From the NCBI RefSeq assembly GCF_000311825.1, contig NZ_HE978569.1:41108-78524 (forward strand): 37,417 nucleotides of DNA, given 5' to 3'. This document shows, one piece after another, positions 13,616 to 20,867 of this stretch (the first letter of the stretch is position 1; the number at the start of each line of letters is the position of its first letter). The notes beneath the pieces were generated by a model. It saw only the letters and a list, made by a program, of their open reading frames with translations. It had not been told where the DNA came from and made no database searches. Source of the stretch: Peptoniphilus grossensis ph5. GTDB lineage: Bacteria; Bacillota; Clostridia; Tissierellales; Peptoniphilaceae. A program made the position numbers and the translations under genes.

Positions 13616-15091
13616 TTATTGTTGTGCTGGTGCTTGTCCTTGAGCTGGTGGAGCTGGTTGGACAGGTGCGGGTTGGGCTGGCGCTGGTGCAGGTGTTGGA
13701 ACTGGTGCTGGTGCTGCTATTTTTTGCCTTGTTGAGTCATAGACTATTACTGGCATGCCGTTAAAGGTTTTTGGGTAGAGGTTTTTCATCACTACTGGCG
13801 GTATATTTACGCAGCCGTGAGAGCCGCCACTTAGGTAAATTTTTCCGCCAAAAGTTGATCTCCAATCGGCATCGTGAAGTCCCACGCCTGACCAATTTAT
13901 AGGCAACCAATAGGAAACTTTTGAGCGGTAGGTTTCGCCAGTGAGGTACCTATTTCTCTCGCGAGACCAGATTCTGTCTGTGCCCGTTGGTGTTCCGTTG
14001 CCAAGGGTTGGGTTGCCTGATACTATGTCCGTCTCAATTTCCAAATTGCCCTTGTTGTAGTACCAAAGTTTTTGCCTTGCAAGGTCTACCTCAATGTAGG
14101 TGTTGCCCACATCGTCCACTGTCCTTGACACTGCATCTTGCCTGTAAATTGGCTTTATGGTAACTGGCTCATCTCTTTTTAGTGCAGCGATTATTTCGTC
14201 CTTTGTCTTTTGTCTATCGGTGATCCAACCGTAGATGCCGCCGTCAACTTTTACTGTCCCAATGCCTGTGGCGTTAAATATTCTTGATGTCCTAAAGGTG
14301 TCGTACTTTGCTGCAAGTTTTTCCACGAACTTTGTCACCTTTTCTTCGTCAATGACGAGGCTTCCGTCATCAGCCTTGGAATACATGGCGATTATGCCCT
14401 GACCTGTCACTTCTTCTTTTCTATCGTCAAAGTCGATTGTGATTTTTTTATCGTAAAGAGTCTTGTAGGATTCCAGTTGATTTTTGATGTAATCAGAATC
14501 TGCCCTGATATTTGGCTCTATATAAAGGCCTTCTTCTTCAAGGTTTAATTTTTCTTTTTTGTCGGCAAAATGACCTAAGACTGCTTGCCTAAGTTCATCT
14601 CGCTTTATAAAATCGCCATAAACTTCTTTTTCTACTTTAAAGTCGCCCTTGTCGTAGATAATCTTGGCATCAGTTGAATGAATGGACTGGTTTTGCACTG
14701 CCTTTAGGCTATTTAGTCTATTTGTGAGAGCCTGGTCATCGTATTTTAAAATTGTGTCAAGCTGGTAGTGCTTGTCCACTAGGGATGCAAAGGGCCAGTA
14801 AAGTGGTGTCTGATCCACAAAGCCGCTGCCAATTTTTTCTTCAAATTTTATTTCTTCTGCTGTGATTTTGTCATTATTTTTTTTGTCCTTGGCAATGATA
14901 TCCACTTGGAAATTTTTGGAAAGGTCCTCGTAATTTTTTTCAAATTCAGAAATTTTTGTCAGTCCAAAGTCGTGGCCGTTGACATAGGTTCTTGGCATAA
15001 ACCTATCTCTAAAGAGATAAAGTCCCGTTATATATATGAAAATTAAAATTATAAGTATAAATGCAAAAAATATTTTAAAAGTCTTCTTCAT
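13616..15091 (-). CDS. L,D-transpeptidase (YkuD domain) with PG-binding domain
   Basis: The 491-residue protein has an N-terminal membrane anchor (about residues 7-27, ending ITGLYLF) and an extracytoplasmic body. Residues ~30-320 resemble the PG_binding_4 region that precedes many YkuD domains. The catalytic YkuD domain (about 335-455) has GVGLHDADWRSTFGG and SGGSHGCVNIPP with catalytic Cys427, the nucleophile for 3-3 cross-linking or protein attachment to peptidoglycan. The last ~38 residues are an Ala/Pro/Gln-rich tail, a wall-spanning or low-complexity extension. TTGGAGG precedes the ATG and TATAAT lies near 15107-15112. It is transcribed alone, downstream of the tRNA-Leu gene. Confidence 0.94.
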   Translation of the reverse strand: MKKTFKIFFAFILIILIFIYITGLYLFRDRFMPRTYVNGHDFGLTKISEFEKNYEDLSKNFQVDIIAKDKKNNDKITAEEIKFEEKIGSGFVDQTPLYWPFASLVDKHYQLDTILKYDDQALTNRLNSLKAVQNQSIHSTDAKIIYDKGDFKVEKEVYGDFIKRDELRQAVLGHFADKKEKLNLEEEGLYIEPNIRADSDYIKNQLESYKTLYDKKITIDFDDRKEEVTGQGIIAMYSKADDGSLVIDEEKVTKFVEKLAAKYDTFRTSRIFNATGIGTVKVDGGIYGWITDRQKTKDEIIAALKRDEPVTIKPIYRQDAVSRTVDDVGNTYIEVDLARQKLWYYNKGNLEIETDIVSGNPTLGNGTPTGTDRIWSRERNRYLTGETYRSKVSYWLPINWSGVGLHDADWRSTFGGKIYLSGGSHGCVNIPPVVMKNLYPKTFNGMPVIVYDSTRQKIAAPAPVPTPAPAPAQPAPVQPAPPAQGQAPAQQ

Positions 15092-15264
15092 AATTCCTCC
15101 AATACCTTACATTATACTCTATAGAAATTTTTAAAAAAGAGAATTTCTCGGATTCTTGCAAATGTAATTTAATTGTAAATATTTTAACGAAAGCATAAAG
15201 TTTTTTGTTAAAGGATTTCTATAAAAATCTCTAAATAGTTTTTGCCAGCTATCATAAAAAGGAC

Positions 15265-15293
15265 ACAAAAAAACACACAAGCTAACTTGTGTG
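15265..15293 (-). terminator. Terminator of the tRNA-Leu transcript
   Basis: Minus-strand CACACAAG, loop TTAG, CTTGTGTG followed by seven T residues, directly after the CCA end of tRNA-Leu. Confidence 0.93.
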
Positions 15294-15301
15294 CTTATTG
15301 T

Positions 15302-15385
15302 TGGTGCGGGAAAGAGGACTTGAACCCCCACTCCGTTGGAACTAGATCCTAAGTCTAGCGCGTCTGCCAATTCCGCCATTCCCGC
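15302..15385 (-). tRNA. tRNA-Leu (anticodon UAG)
   Basis: The minus-strand sequence begins GCGGGAATGGCGGAATTGGC and ends in encoded CCA. Acceptor arms GCGGGAA/TTCCCGC pair, the D loop has GGC, the anticodon loop CTTAGGA gives UAG, a long class-II variable arm follows, and the T arm contains GGTTCAAGTCC. Its length of 84 bases fits tRNA-Leu. Confidence 0.97.
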
Positions 15386-15408
15386 ATGAAGTTTTAACAA
15401 CAAAATAT

Positions 15409-15437
15409 ATTATACTGAAGCTTTTATTTTTTGTCAA
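15409..15437 (-). promoter_or_regulatory. Consensus promoter of tRNA-Leu
   Basis: Minus-strand TTGACA (15437-15432), 17-base spacer, TATAAT (15414-15409), both boxes perfect, 24 bases before the tRNA. Confidence 0.93.
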
Positions 15438-15622
15438 CTATTTTTTAAAATATTTTTATAATTTTTTTACATTTCATGTAAAATCTAAAAAAATTTTTAC
15501 AGACCATATAATTTTGCTGTCTTTATATTATAACAGGCAAAATAAATTTTTGCTACTACAATTTATTTTCTTTTTCTATTTCTTGGTCTGCCTCTTTAAT
15601 TATTTCGTCAAAAATTATGAAA

Positions 15623-15838
15623 TCACCATAAATTTTTTGTGTAGTTTTTAAAACTTTCTATGTCATCAAATTCTGCAATTATTGTGTTTCCCTCTACATC
15701 AAAGGGGATCTTTCCTTCTTCAACAACTGCTCTGGCAAAAATTTCAAAGGCTTCGTCCCTTGTCATGCCCATAGATTCACAAACTTTTTCGAATTCATTT
15801 TTTAAATTTTCTTCTATTCTTATATTTACATTTGCCAT
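15623..15838 (-). CDS. RelB/DinJ-like antitoxin, probably frameshifted near its end
   Basis: The 71-residue frame (MANVNIRIEENLKNEFEKVC, then ESMGMTRDEAFEIFARAVVE) has the RelB/DinJ ribbon-helix-helix start and the EGKIPFDVEG middle. I use the ATG at 15838, which follows AAGGGTGAG; an ATG six codons earlier has a poorer site. The frame ends abruptly after FKNYTKNLW. Deleting one base in the A6 run near 15638-15643 would restore a continuation (IYGDFIIFDEIIKEADQEIE then KENKL, stop at 15556), so the native antitoxin is probably about 95 residues. No toxin gene follows. It is divergent from the zinc-ribbon gene. Either a decayed antitoxin or an assembly error. Confidence 0.75.
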   Translation of the reverse strand: MANVNIRIEENLKNEFEKVCESMGMTRDEAFEIFARAVVEEGKIPFDVEGNTIIAEFDDIESFKNYTKNLW

Positions 15839-15974
15839 GGTCTCACCCTTATTCATTCTAACATTCTCTTCCTTCTAATCACAAGTCACATAGATTTAAA
15901 AATTCTTAAATGGGTAAGATATCTAAATAAAAGAATATTAGAAAGAGTTGATTTTTTTGAACTTTAAAGAAAAG

Positions 15975-16358
15975 ATGAGAAAGTTTATGATTGGAAGGTA
16001 TGGTCAAGATGAGTTGGGCAAATTTATTTTATTTCTTGCTCTAATTCTTCTTATTATAAATTTATTTGTAAAGACGGCTGCCCTATCCGCTGCCTCTTTA
16101 GTCTTAATTGGCTATTCTTATTACAGGGCTTTTTCTCAGGACATAAGTGCAAGGTATGCTGAGAACAAAAAATTTTTATCTACAGTTGATCCGTTAAGGA
16201 GAAAATTTTCATCTTCAAAAACTAAATATGATAATAGAAAAGTTTACAAGTACATAAGATGTCCCAAGTGCAAGTTTGAAATGAAGGTTCCAAAGGACAA
16301 GGGCAAAATTAGGGTTACTTGTAAGTCTTGTGGCGAAAAGTTTGTCATAAAAAGTTAA
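15975..16358 (+). CDS. Membrane protein with C-terminal zinc ribbon
   Basis: The 127-residue product begins MRKFMIGRYGQDELGKFILF. The FMxGRYGxDxL start followed by one or two hydrophobic segments (about residues 17-52) and YRAFSQDISARYAENKKFL identifies a small conserved firmicute family of unknown function. The C-terminus is a zinc ribbon with two Cys pairs (CPKCKFEMKVPKDKG and CKSCGEKF). I chose the ATG at 15975 because the GRYG motif normally lies within a few residues of the start; a TTG at 15948 with GAAAGAG upstream is an alternative. Its own terminator follows, so it is monocistronic. Confidence 0.82.
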   Translation: MRKFMIGRYGQDELGKFILFLALILLIINLFVKTAALSAASLVLIGYSYYRAFSQDISARYAENKKFLSTVDPLRRKFSSSKTKYDNRKVYKYIRCPKCKFEMKVPKDKGKIRVTCKSCGEKFVIKS

Positions 16359-16389
16359 GCTTCTGGATTTTCTCCAGAAGCTTTTTTGT
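16357..16389 (+). terminator. Terminator of the zinc-ribbon gene
   Basis: AAGCTTCTGG, loop ATTTTCT, CCAGAAGCTT followed by T residues, overlapping the stop codon. Confidence 0.93.
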
Positions 16390-16431
16390 TGAAATCTTAA
16401 CTTTATTGTAAATTCTTTAATTTTTTATTAG

Positions 16432-16440
16432 TGTTATAAT
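16432..16440 (+). promoter_or_regulatory. Extended -10 promoter
   Basis: TG-T-TATAAT 20 bases upstream of the next start codon, with no convincing -35 box. Confidence 0.6.
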
Positions 16441-16459
16441 ATATTAAAGGGGTGATTTT

Positions 16460-17353
16460 ATGAAGAAAAAGCTTTTGTTTTTAATGTCTTTTCTTTTACT
16501 TTTCACCAGCGTCTATGCTAATGGAAAGAAAAAGATGACTCTTAACATCAATCACATTGTCTTCGAGAAGGACTTTGTTGTTAAGAATGACAGGATCCAC
16601 ATTCCCCTAAGACTTGTGTCTGAAAACTTAGGTGCTGATGTCAACTGGAAGGGCGACACAAAAGAAGTGGAGATTTTAAATCAAGGAAAGAAAATTGTTT
16701 TTTATGTCGATTCTAATGAGTACAGGATTGACGATATTGTCTACACAATTGATTCTCCTACTTTCATTTTAAAGGACACTTGTTATGTGCCTGCAAGAGC
16801 TCTTGCCAATGCCATGGATGCAAAGCTTGAGTGGAATGAAAAAGAGTTTTACTGCGCTATTGACAATGGTTATGAAAAAGATCCTACTCGTGATGTGGAT
16901 CCAGCTAAGGACGCCAAGGACCTTGCTATTATTGATAAGATAAGAAGGGTCACTGACCTTGAAGGCTACTTAAAGGATGGTGTCATGAGGGTAGAAGAAG
17001 TTGACGATGGCAAGGTTTATGAATTATTTTTAAAGGATTATGAAAAGAAAAATTTATCCATGAGGTTTGTCTTTGACAAGAATAATAATTTAAGATTTTA
17101 TAAGTTTGACTACTTCCCTAACGAAAAGTATCCTTTCTTGGAAAAACATTTAAGTGAAGAAGAGTCAAGGAAAGTGGCTCGCGACTTTATGGACATTGTT
17201 GGAAATAAGAAGAGATTTTTAAAAGAGAGTGAACTTAATAAAGACCAAAAAGATTATCTTCCTGATGCTGGTACCTATGTTTTCTATACTAAGTCTGGCG
17301 ATGTCTCTGTAGATGCAAGCGGCGGTTTCGTTTACGCTTATAGCAACAATTAA
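16460..17353 (+). CDS. Secreted copper-amine-oxidase N-terminal (stalk) domain protein
   Basis: This 297-residue protein has a signal peptide (MKKKLLFLMSFLLLFTSVYA). Residues ~28-130 form the copper amine oxidase-like N-terminal domain (VKNDRIHIPLRLVSENLGAD, VNWKGDTKEVEI, YVPARALANAMDAKLEWNE), a wall- or matrix-associated fold common in clostridial secreted proteins and unrelated to amine oxidation here. The C-terminal half (LSMRFVFDKNNNLRFYKFDY, SRKVARDFMDIVGNKKRFLK, TYVFYTKSGDVSVDASGGFV) resembles a PepSY/YcdB-like module, though I am less sure of this. AAAGGGGTGAT precedes the ATG. It is followed by a related stalk-domain gene with its own promoter. Confidence 0.82.
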   Translation: MKKKLLFLMSFLLLFTSVYANGKKKMTLNINHIVFEKDFVVKNDRIHIPLRLVSENLGADVNWKGDTKEVEILNQGKKIVFYVDSNEYRIDDIVYTIDSPTFILKDTCYVPARALANAMDAKLEWNEKEFYCAIDNGYEKDPTRDVDPAKDAKDLAIIDKIRRVTDLEGYLKDGVMRVEEVDDGKVYELFLKDYEKKNLSMRFVFDKNNNLRFYKFDYFPNEKYPFLEKHLSEEESRKVARDFMDIVGNKKRFLKESELNKDQKDYLPDAGTYVFYTKSGDVSVDASGGFVYAYSNN

Positions 17354-17406
17354 TGTTACAGAATTATTAAAAATGTAAAATTAAGTCACTATTTAAGCTA
17401 TTGGAA

Positions 17407-17434
17407 TTGATTTCCCATAGATTTTCTGTATAAT
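17407..17434 (+). promoter_or_regulatory. Promoter of the 355-residue secreted protein
   Basis: TTGATT, 16-base spacer, TATAAT, 34 bases before the start codon. Confidence 0.75.
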
Positions 17435-17468
17435 TAAGTTAACTTATATTTTTTAGGAGGAATAAAAA

Positions 17469-18536
17469 ATGAACAAAAAAATTACATCACTATCTTTAGC
17501 AGGTATCATGCTACTATCTACTGCAAGCCCAGTTTTTGCTGCTCCAGAAGTAAAGGCTCCAGTTAAAGAAACTACTAAGGCTGAAGAAATGGTAAAAGAC
17601 GCTAAGGAAGCTGGCAAAGAAATTGCTAAAGACGCTAAAGAAGCTATGACTGATGCAAAAGAAAAAGTTGAAGAAAAAGGCAAAGAAGCTGTAAAAGAAA
17701 CTAAAGAAGTTGCAAAGGAAGTTAAAGAAGACGCTAAAGAAGTTAAGGAAGAAGTAAAAGAAAAAGTTGAAACTAAAGATGTTAAGGCTACTACTCAAAA
17801 AGTTAAGCTTGACGGAAAAGATGTTGTAATCTACGGATACAATATTGATGGATACAACTACTTCAAACTTAGAGATTTAGCTGCTGTTTTAAAAGACACT
17901 AAGGCTAAATTTGGCGTTGAATACAAGGACGCAATGGTTACTCTAACTAAGGGTGCTGACTACAAGGTTGCTGAAACTGACCAAAAAGAAGTTAAGGCTG
18001 AATCTAAGGGAATGCTTACTAACGACAAGGTAATGGTTGGCGACAAGGCTCTTACTGCTACTGCATACAAGGTTGACGACAGCAATTACTACAAGCTTAG
18101 AGATCTAGGTGAAGCTCTTGGTTTTGGCGTTGACTTTGACAAGGCTACTAACACTGTTTTATTAATGTCTGAAAAAGAAGCTGCTAAAGAAGAAAAAGTT
18201 GCTCCTAAATTAGAAGAACTTAAAGAAGCTGTTAAAAAAGAACTTGTTAATGAAAAAGAAGTTCGTGAATCTGAAGCTTACAAAAAAGCTGACGACAAAG
18301 TAAAATCTAACTTTGAAAATGCTGTTGCAGCTGCAAAATCTCTACTAGATGATGAAAAAGCTACTGCTGAACAATTCGAAAACGAACTTAAGGCACTTGT
18401 TGAAGCTAAAGAACAACTTGGCTTCAAGGCTGATGTTAAAGTAGAAGAAAAGAAAGAAGAAAAGAAAGAAGAAGTTAAAGAAGTTAAAGACGAAAAGAAA
18501 GACGACAAAAAAGAAGAAGTTAAAGAAACAAAATAA
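17469..18536 (+). CDS. Secreted Lys/Glu-rich protein with stalk and FIVAR-like domains
   Basis: The 355-residue protein begins with a signal peptide (MNKKITSLSLAGIMLLSTAS, cleavage after PVFA). Residues ~30-105 are a charged helical segment of KE-rich 11-mer-like repeats resembling LEA/apolipoprotein helices (AKDAKEAMTDAKEKVEEKGK). Residues ~110-240 are two stalk-like half-domains (NYFKLRDLAAVLKDT and NYYKLRDLGEALGFGVDFD). Residues ~255-320 look like a FIVAR-type three-helix segment (SNFENAVAAAKSLLDDEKAT). The tail is pure KE-rich. There is no LPXTG motif and no SLH domain, so anchoring is unclear; charge or stalk-domain binding is possible. AGGAGG precedes the ATG. Strong codon preference suggests high expression. 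It ends at its own terminator. Confidence 0.82.
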   Translation: MNKKITSLSLAGIMLLSTASPVFAAPEVKAPVKETTKAEEMVKDAKEAGKEIAKDAKEAMTDAKEKVEEKGKEAVKETKEVAKEVKEDAKEVKEEVKEKVETKDVKATTQKVKLDGKDVVIYGYNIDGYNYFKLRDLAAVLKDTKAKFGVEYKDAMVTLTKGADYKVAETDQKEVKAESKGMLTNDKVMVGDKALTATAYKVDDSNYYKLRDLGEALGFGVDFDKATNTVLLMSEKEAAKEEKVAPKLEELKEAVKKELVNEKEVRESEAYKKADDKVKSNFENAVAAAKSLLDDEKATAEQFENELKALVEAKEQLGFKADVKVEEKKEEKKEEVKEVKDEKKDDKKEEVKETK

Positions 18537-18551
18537 TTTAACTTAAACTTA

Positions 18552-18590
18552 AAAAGGACCATGGAAATAATCCATGGTCTTATTTTTTTT
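18552..18590 (+). terminator. Terminator of the Lys/Glu-rich protein gene
   Basis: AAGGACCATGG, loop AAATAAT, CCATGGTCTT then a run of T residues. Confidence 0.93.
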
Positions 18591-18680
18591 GATTTTGTGA
18601 AGTTTTTTGAATATTGCGTGAATTTGTGAAAATTTTTGTGTATGTGATCTTTCTAATAGGATGTGAACTATTATTTTTTG

Positions 18681-19490
18681 TCATTTATTTTTTTCAACAG
18701 CCCAAGCTGCTTTTATTTCTTTTTTTATTTTATCGTACTGCCATCTGTTTTTTGAATTATAAACAGAGTTTGGGTCATTTAAAATAATTCTCCCCTCATT
18801 ATCAAGTCCGCATGCCAAAGCTATGTGTCCTGTGTCCGTAAAAATTCCTGGTTTGAAAGATAAAATTACAAGATTTCCCTTTTCAAGTTCACTAATTGTT
18901 TCACTTTTCATAATTCCTCGAACTCCTAAACCCTCTTTTGTTAAATAATCTTCTATAAGATTCCATGAACTCATGCCCGCTTCAACATAAGCATTTTTTT
19001 CTGCAAACTTTGCAATTTCTTTTGGACTCCTATTTATCCCACAGCCGCTTAAAGCCATGGAGAGAGTCGTTGGCATGCAACCTCTCGTGCCAATTAGTCC
19101 GCCTGCATATTTTTCGTAACCCCAACGAGGATCAAATTGTAGATAAAATTTCACTGGATTATTTACAGCAAAACTTTCACTTTTTTTCGCAAGACTTTTA
19201 TCATCTTTTAAGTATCCAAGTATAAAACCCAGTGCCTCTTCCCTTTTTGCGGCAAGCTTTATCATTTTGTCTGGGAGCTTGTCAATATTTTCGTAGACAA
19301 ATTCATAGCCCTCATCTTTTTTTGCCTTCTCCTTTATTATCTTTATTTTGTCTGACAAATCTTCGCCTCTTGTAAAATTTTCACTATCTTTTAAACTTAT
19401 CTCACTTGAAATCCTATTTCTGTGGATGGAAAATCCCCTTACAAGAAAAATTATTAAAAAAATAATGACTGCGAATCTAATCTTTTTCAT
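18681..19490 (-). CDS. Membrane-anchored C39-like cysteine peptidase
   Basis: The 269-residue protein has an uncleaved N-terminal membrane anchor (about residues 5-20) and a C-terminal peptidase_C39_2 papain-like domain. The active-site residues are visible: Cys138 in GTRGCMPTTLSMALSG, His222 in TDTGHIALACG and Asp239 in ILNDPNS. FYLQFDPRWGYEKYAGG is the typical start of this domain. The spacer (residues 30-112) is charged and helical. Members are secreted or surface proteases or peptidoglycan-peptide hydrolases with unknown substrates. It lies 81 bases downstream of folC on the same strand but has no obvious functional link to it. Confidence 0.88.
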   Translation of the reverse strand: MKKIRFAVIIFLIIFLVRGFSIHRNRISSEISLKDSENFTRGEDLSDKIKIIKEKAKKDEGYEFVYENIDKLPDKMIKLAAKREEALGFILGYLKDDKSLAKKSESFAVNNPVKFYLQFDPRWGYEKYAGGLIGTRGCMPTTLSMALSGCGINRSPKEIAKFAEKNAYVEAGMSSWNLIEDYLTKEGLGVRGIMKSETISELEKGNLVILSFKPGIFTDTGHIALACGLDNEGRIILNDPNSVYNSKNRWQYDKIKKEIKAAWAVEKNK

Positions 19491-19571
19491 ATTATCACCG
19501 CAATCATTATATAAAATTATTTTTAAAACTTTATTCCAAAGTTCTTACAAATTCTCTAAATAATAAAATTT

Positions 19572-20867
19572 TTAAACCCTGTAGTCGTAATTTAAAATTT
19601 CTGCCCTTGCCTCACTCACAAAGTAAAGAGAGCCTGTTATTAAAATTAAATCGCCATCTTCATATTTTTCTTGGTAATGATTAATGGCATCTTCCACAGT
19701 CATGACTTCTGCGTGAAGTCCATAGTTTGATGCTTCTTTTTTTAACTCATCTGGGCTTGTACCCCTCTTGTAGTCTAAGTTCACGAAGATCACTTCATCT
19801 GTGTAGGATGAAATTTCTTCAAGCATCTTTTTGTGTTCCTTGTCAGACAAAATTGACATGATGAGGTAAAGTTTTTTGAACTTAAAATTATCAATGGACT
19901 CCACTAATTTTTTTATGCCGTCAAAATTGTGGGCGCCATCTAAAATTATTAGTGGATCTCTCGATACTATTTCCATTCTGCCAGCCCAGCTTGAAGATTT
20001 TATTCTCTCCCTGATTTTTTCTGTGGAAATTTTTAAAATTCCCTTCTTGTTTAAGAGATAGAGGGCATAAATTGCTCCCAGGGCATTTTCTACTTGATAG
20101 TCGCCAATTTGTGTGAGAGAAAATTCTTCCCAGTCACCTAATTTTACCTTGAAGTCTATTCCCCTTAGGTCGGACTTTATAATTTCACTTTCTAAGTCCT
20201 TTGTGTAATAAATTTCTGCGGACTTTTTTTCTGCTTCATTGTCGATTACTCCGAGAATTTTTGGGTCCTTATTTGTTGTAAGGACAAGCCCATTATCTGT
20301 TATGATGCCAGCCTTGGCATCTGCAATTTCCTCAATAGTATTGCCAAGGTATTCCATGTGGTCCATGGAAATTGATGTGATAATGGAAATTAATTTTTCG
20401 CGGCTGGTAAAAATATTTGTGGAGTCGGCACGGCCTCCCATGCCAACTTCCAAAACTGCGATGTCAACTTTTTCTCTCTCAAAGTAAATTATCGCCATTA
20501 TGGTCAAAAATTCAAAGAGGTTGAGGTCGCCATAGTCCTCAATTATTTCCGGCTCCTTACTTATTATAAATTCGCCAATTGCTGCAAAGTCTTCCTGTGA
20601 AATTTCTTGGTCGCCAATTTTTATTCTGTCGCAATAAGTTATGAGGTGAGGTGAAACAAAGGATCCAACTTTGTAATCTTCCTTTAGGATGTCCTTTATG
20701 AAATTTACAGTTGAGCCCTTGCCATTGGTCCCTGCCACATGAATAACCTTTAGGTTTTTTTCGGGAGAGCCAACTTTTTCCAAGAACTTTTTGATTCTCA
20801 GGTTGCCCTTGGACTTAAATTTCCCAATTCTCTTTTCAATATTTTTTACAACTTCAGTGTATGTCAT
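19572..20867 (-). CDS. folC: Bifunctional folylpolyglutamate/dihydrofolate synthase FolC
   Basis: This 431-residue cytoplasmic Mur-ligase-family enzyme adds glutamate to (dihydro)folate using ATP. The P-loop VIHVAGTNGKGST is at residues 41-53, followed by SFVSPHLITYCDRIKI (the FolC omega-loop pattern SPHL), VLEVGMGGRADSTN and LDGAHNFDGI in the C-terminal part. Length and motifs fit FolC well. Its ATG overlaps the valS stop by four bases (ATGA), so translation is coupled and expression should follow the valine T-box. The valS-folC pair is common in Firmicutes. The product ends YFVSEARAEIL...YRV. Confidence 0.95.
   Translation of the reverse strand: MTYTEVVKNIEKRIGKFKSKGNLRIKKFLEKVGSPEKNLKVIHVAGTNGKGSTVNFIKDILKEDYKVGSFVSPHLITYCDRIKIGDQEISQEDFAAIGEFIISKEPEIIEDYGDLNLFEFLTIMAIIYFEREKVDIAVLEVGMGGRADSTNIFTSREKLISIITSISMDHMEYLGNTIEEIADAKAGIITDNGLVLTTNKDPKILGVIDNEAEKKSAEIYYTKDLESEIIKSDLRGIDFKVKLGDWEEFSLTQIGDYQVENALGAIYALYLLNKKGILKISTEKIRERIKSSSWAGRMEIVSRDPLIILDGAHNFDGIKKLVESIDNFKFKKLYLIMSILSDKEHKKMLEEISSYTDEVIFVNLDYKRGTSPDELKKEASNYGLHAEVMTVEDAINHYQEKYEDGDLILITGSLYFVSEARAEILNYDYRV

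Noticed and set aside
15131-15403. A 90-residue minus-strand frame with AGMAELADALDLGSS
   Set aside because: This is the well-known false reading frame through tRNA-Leu; the RNA gene explains the sequence.
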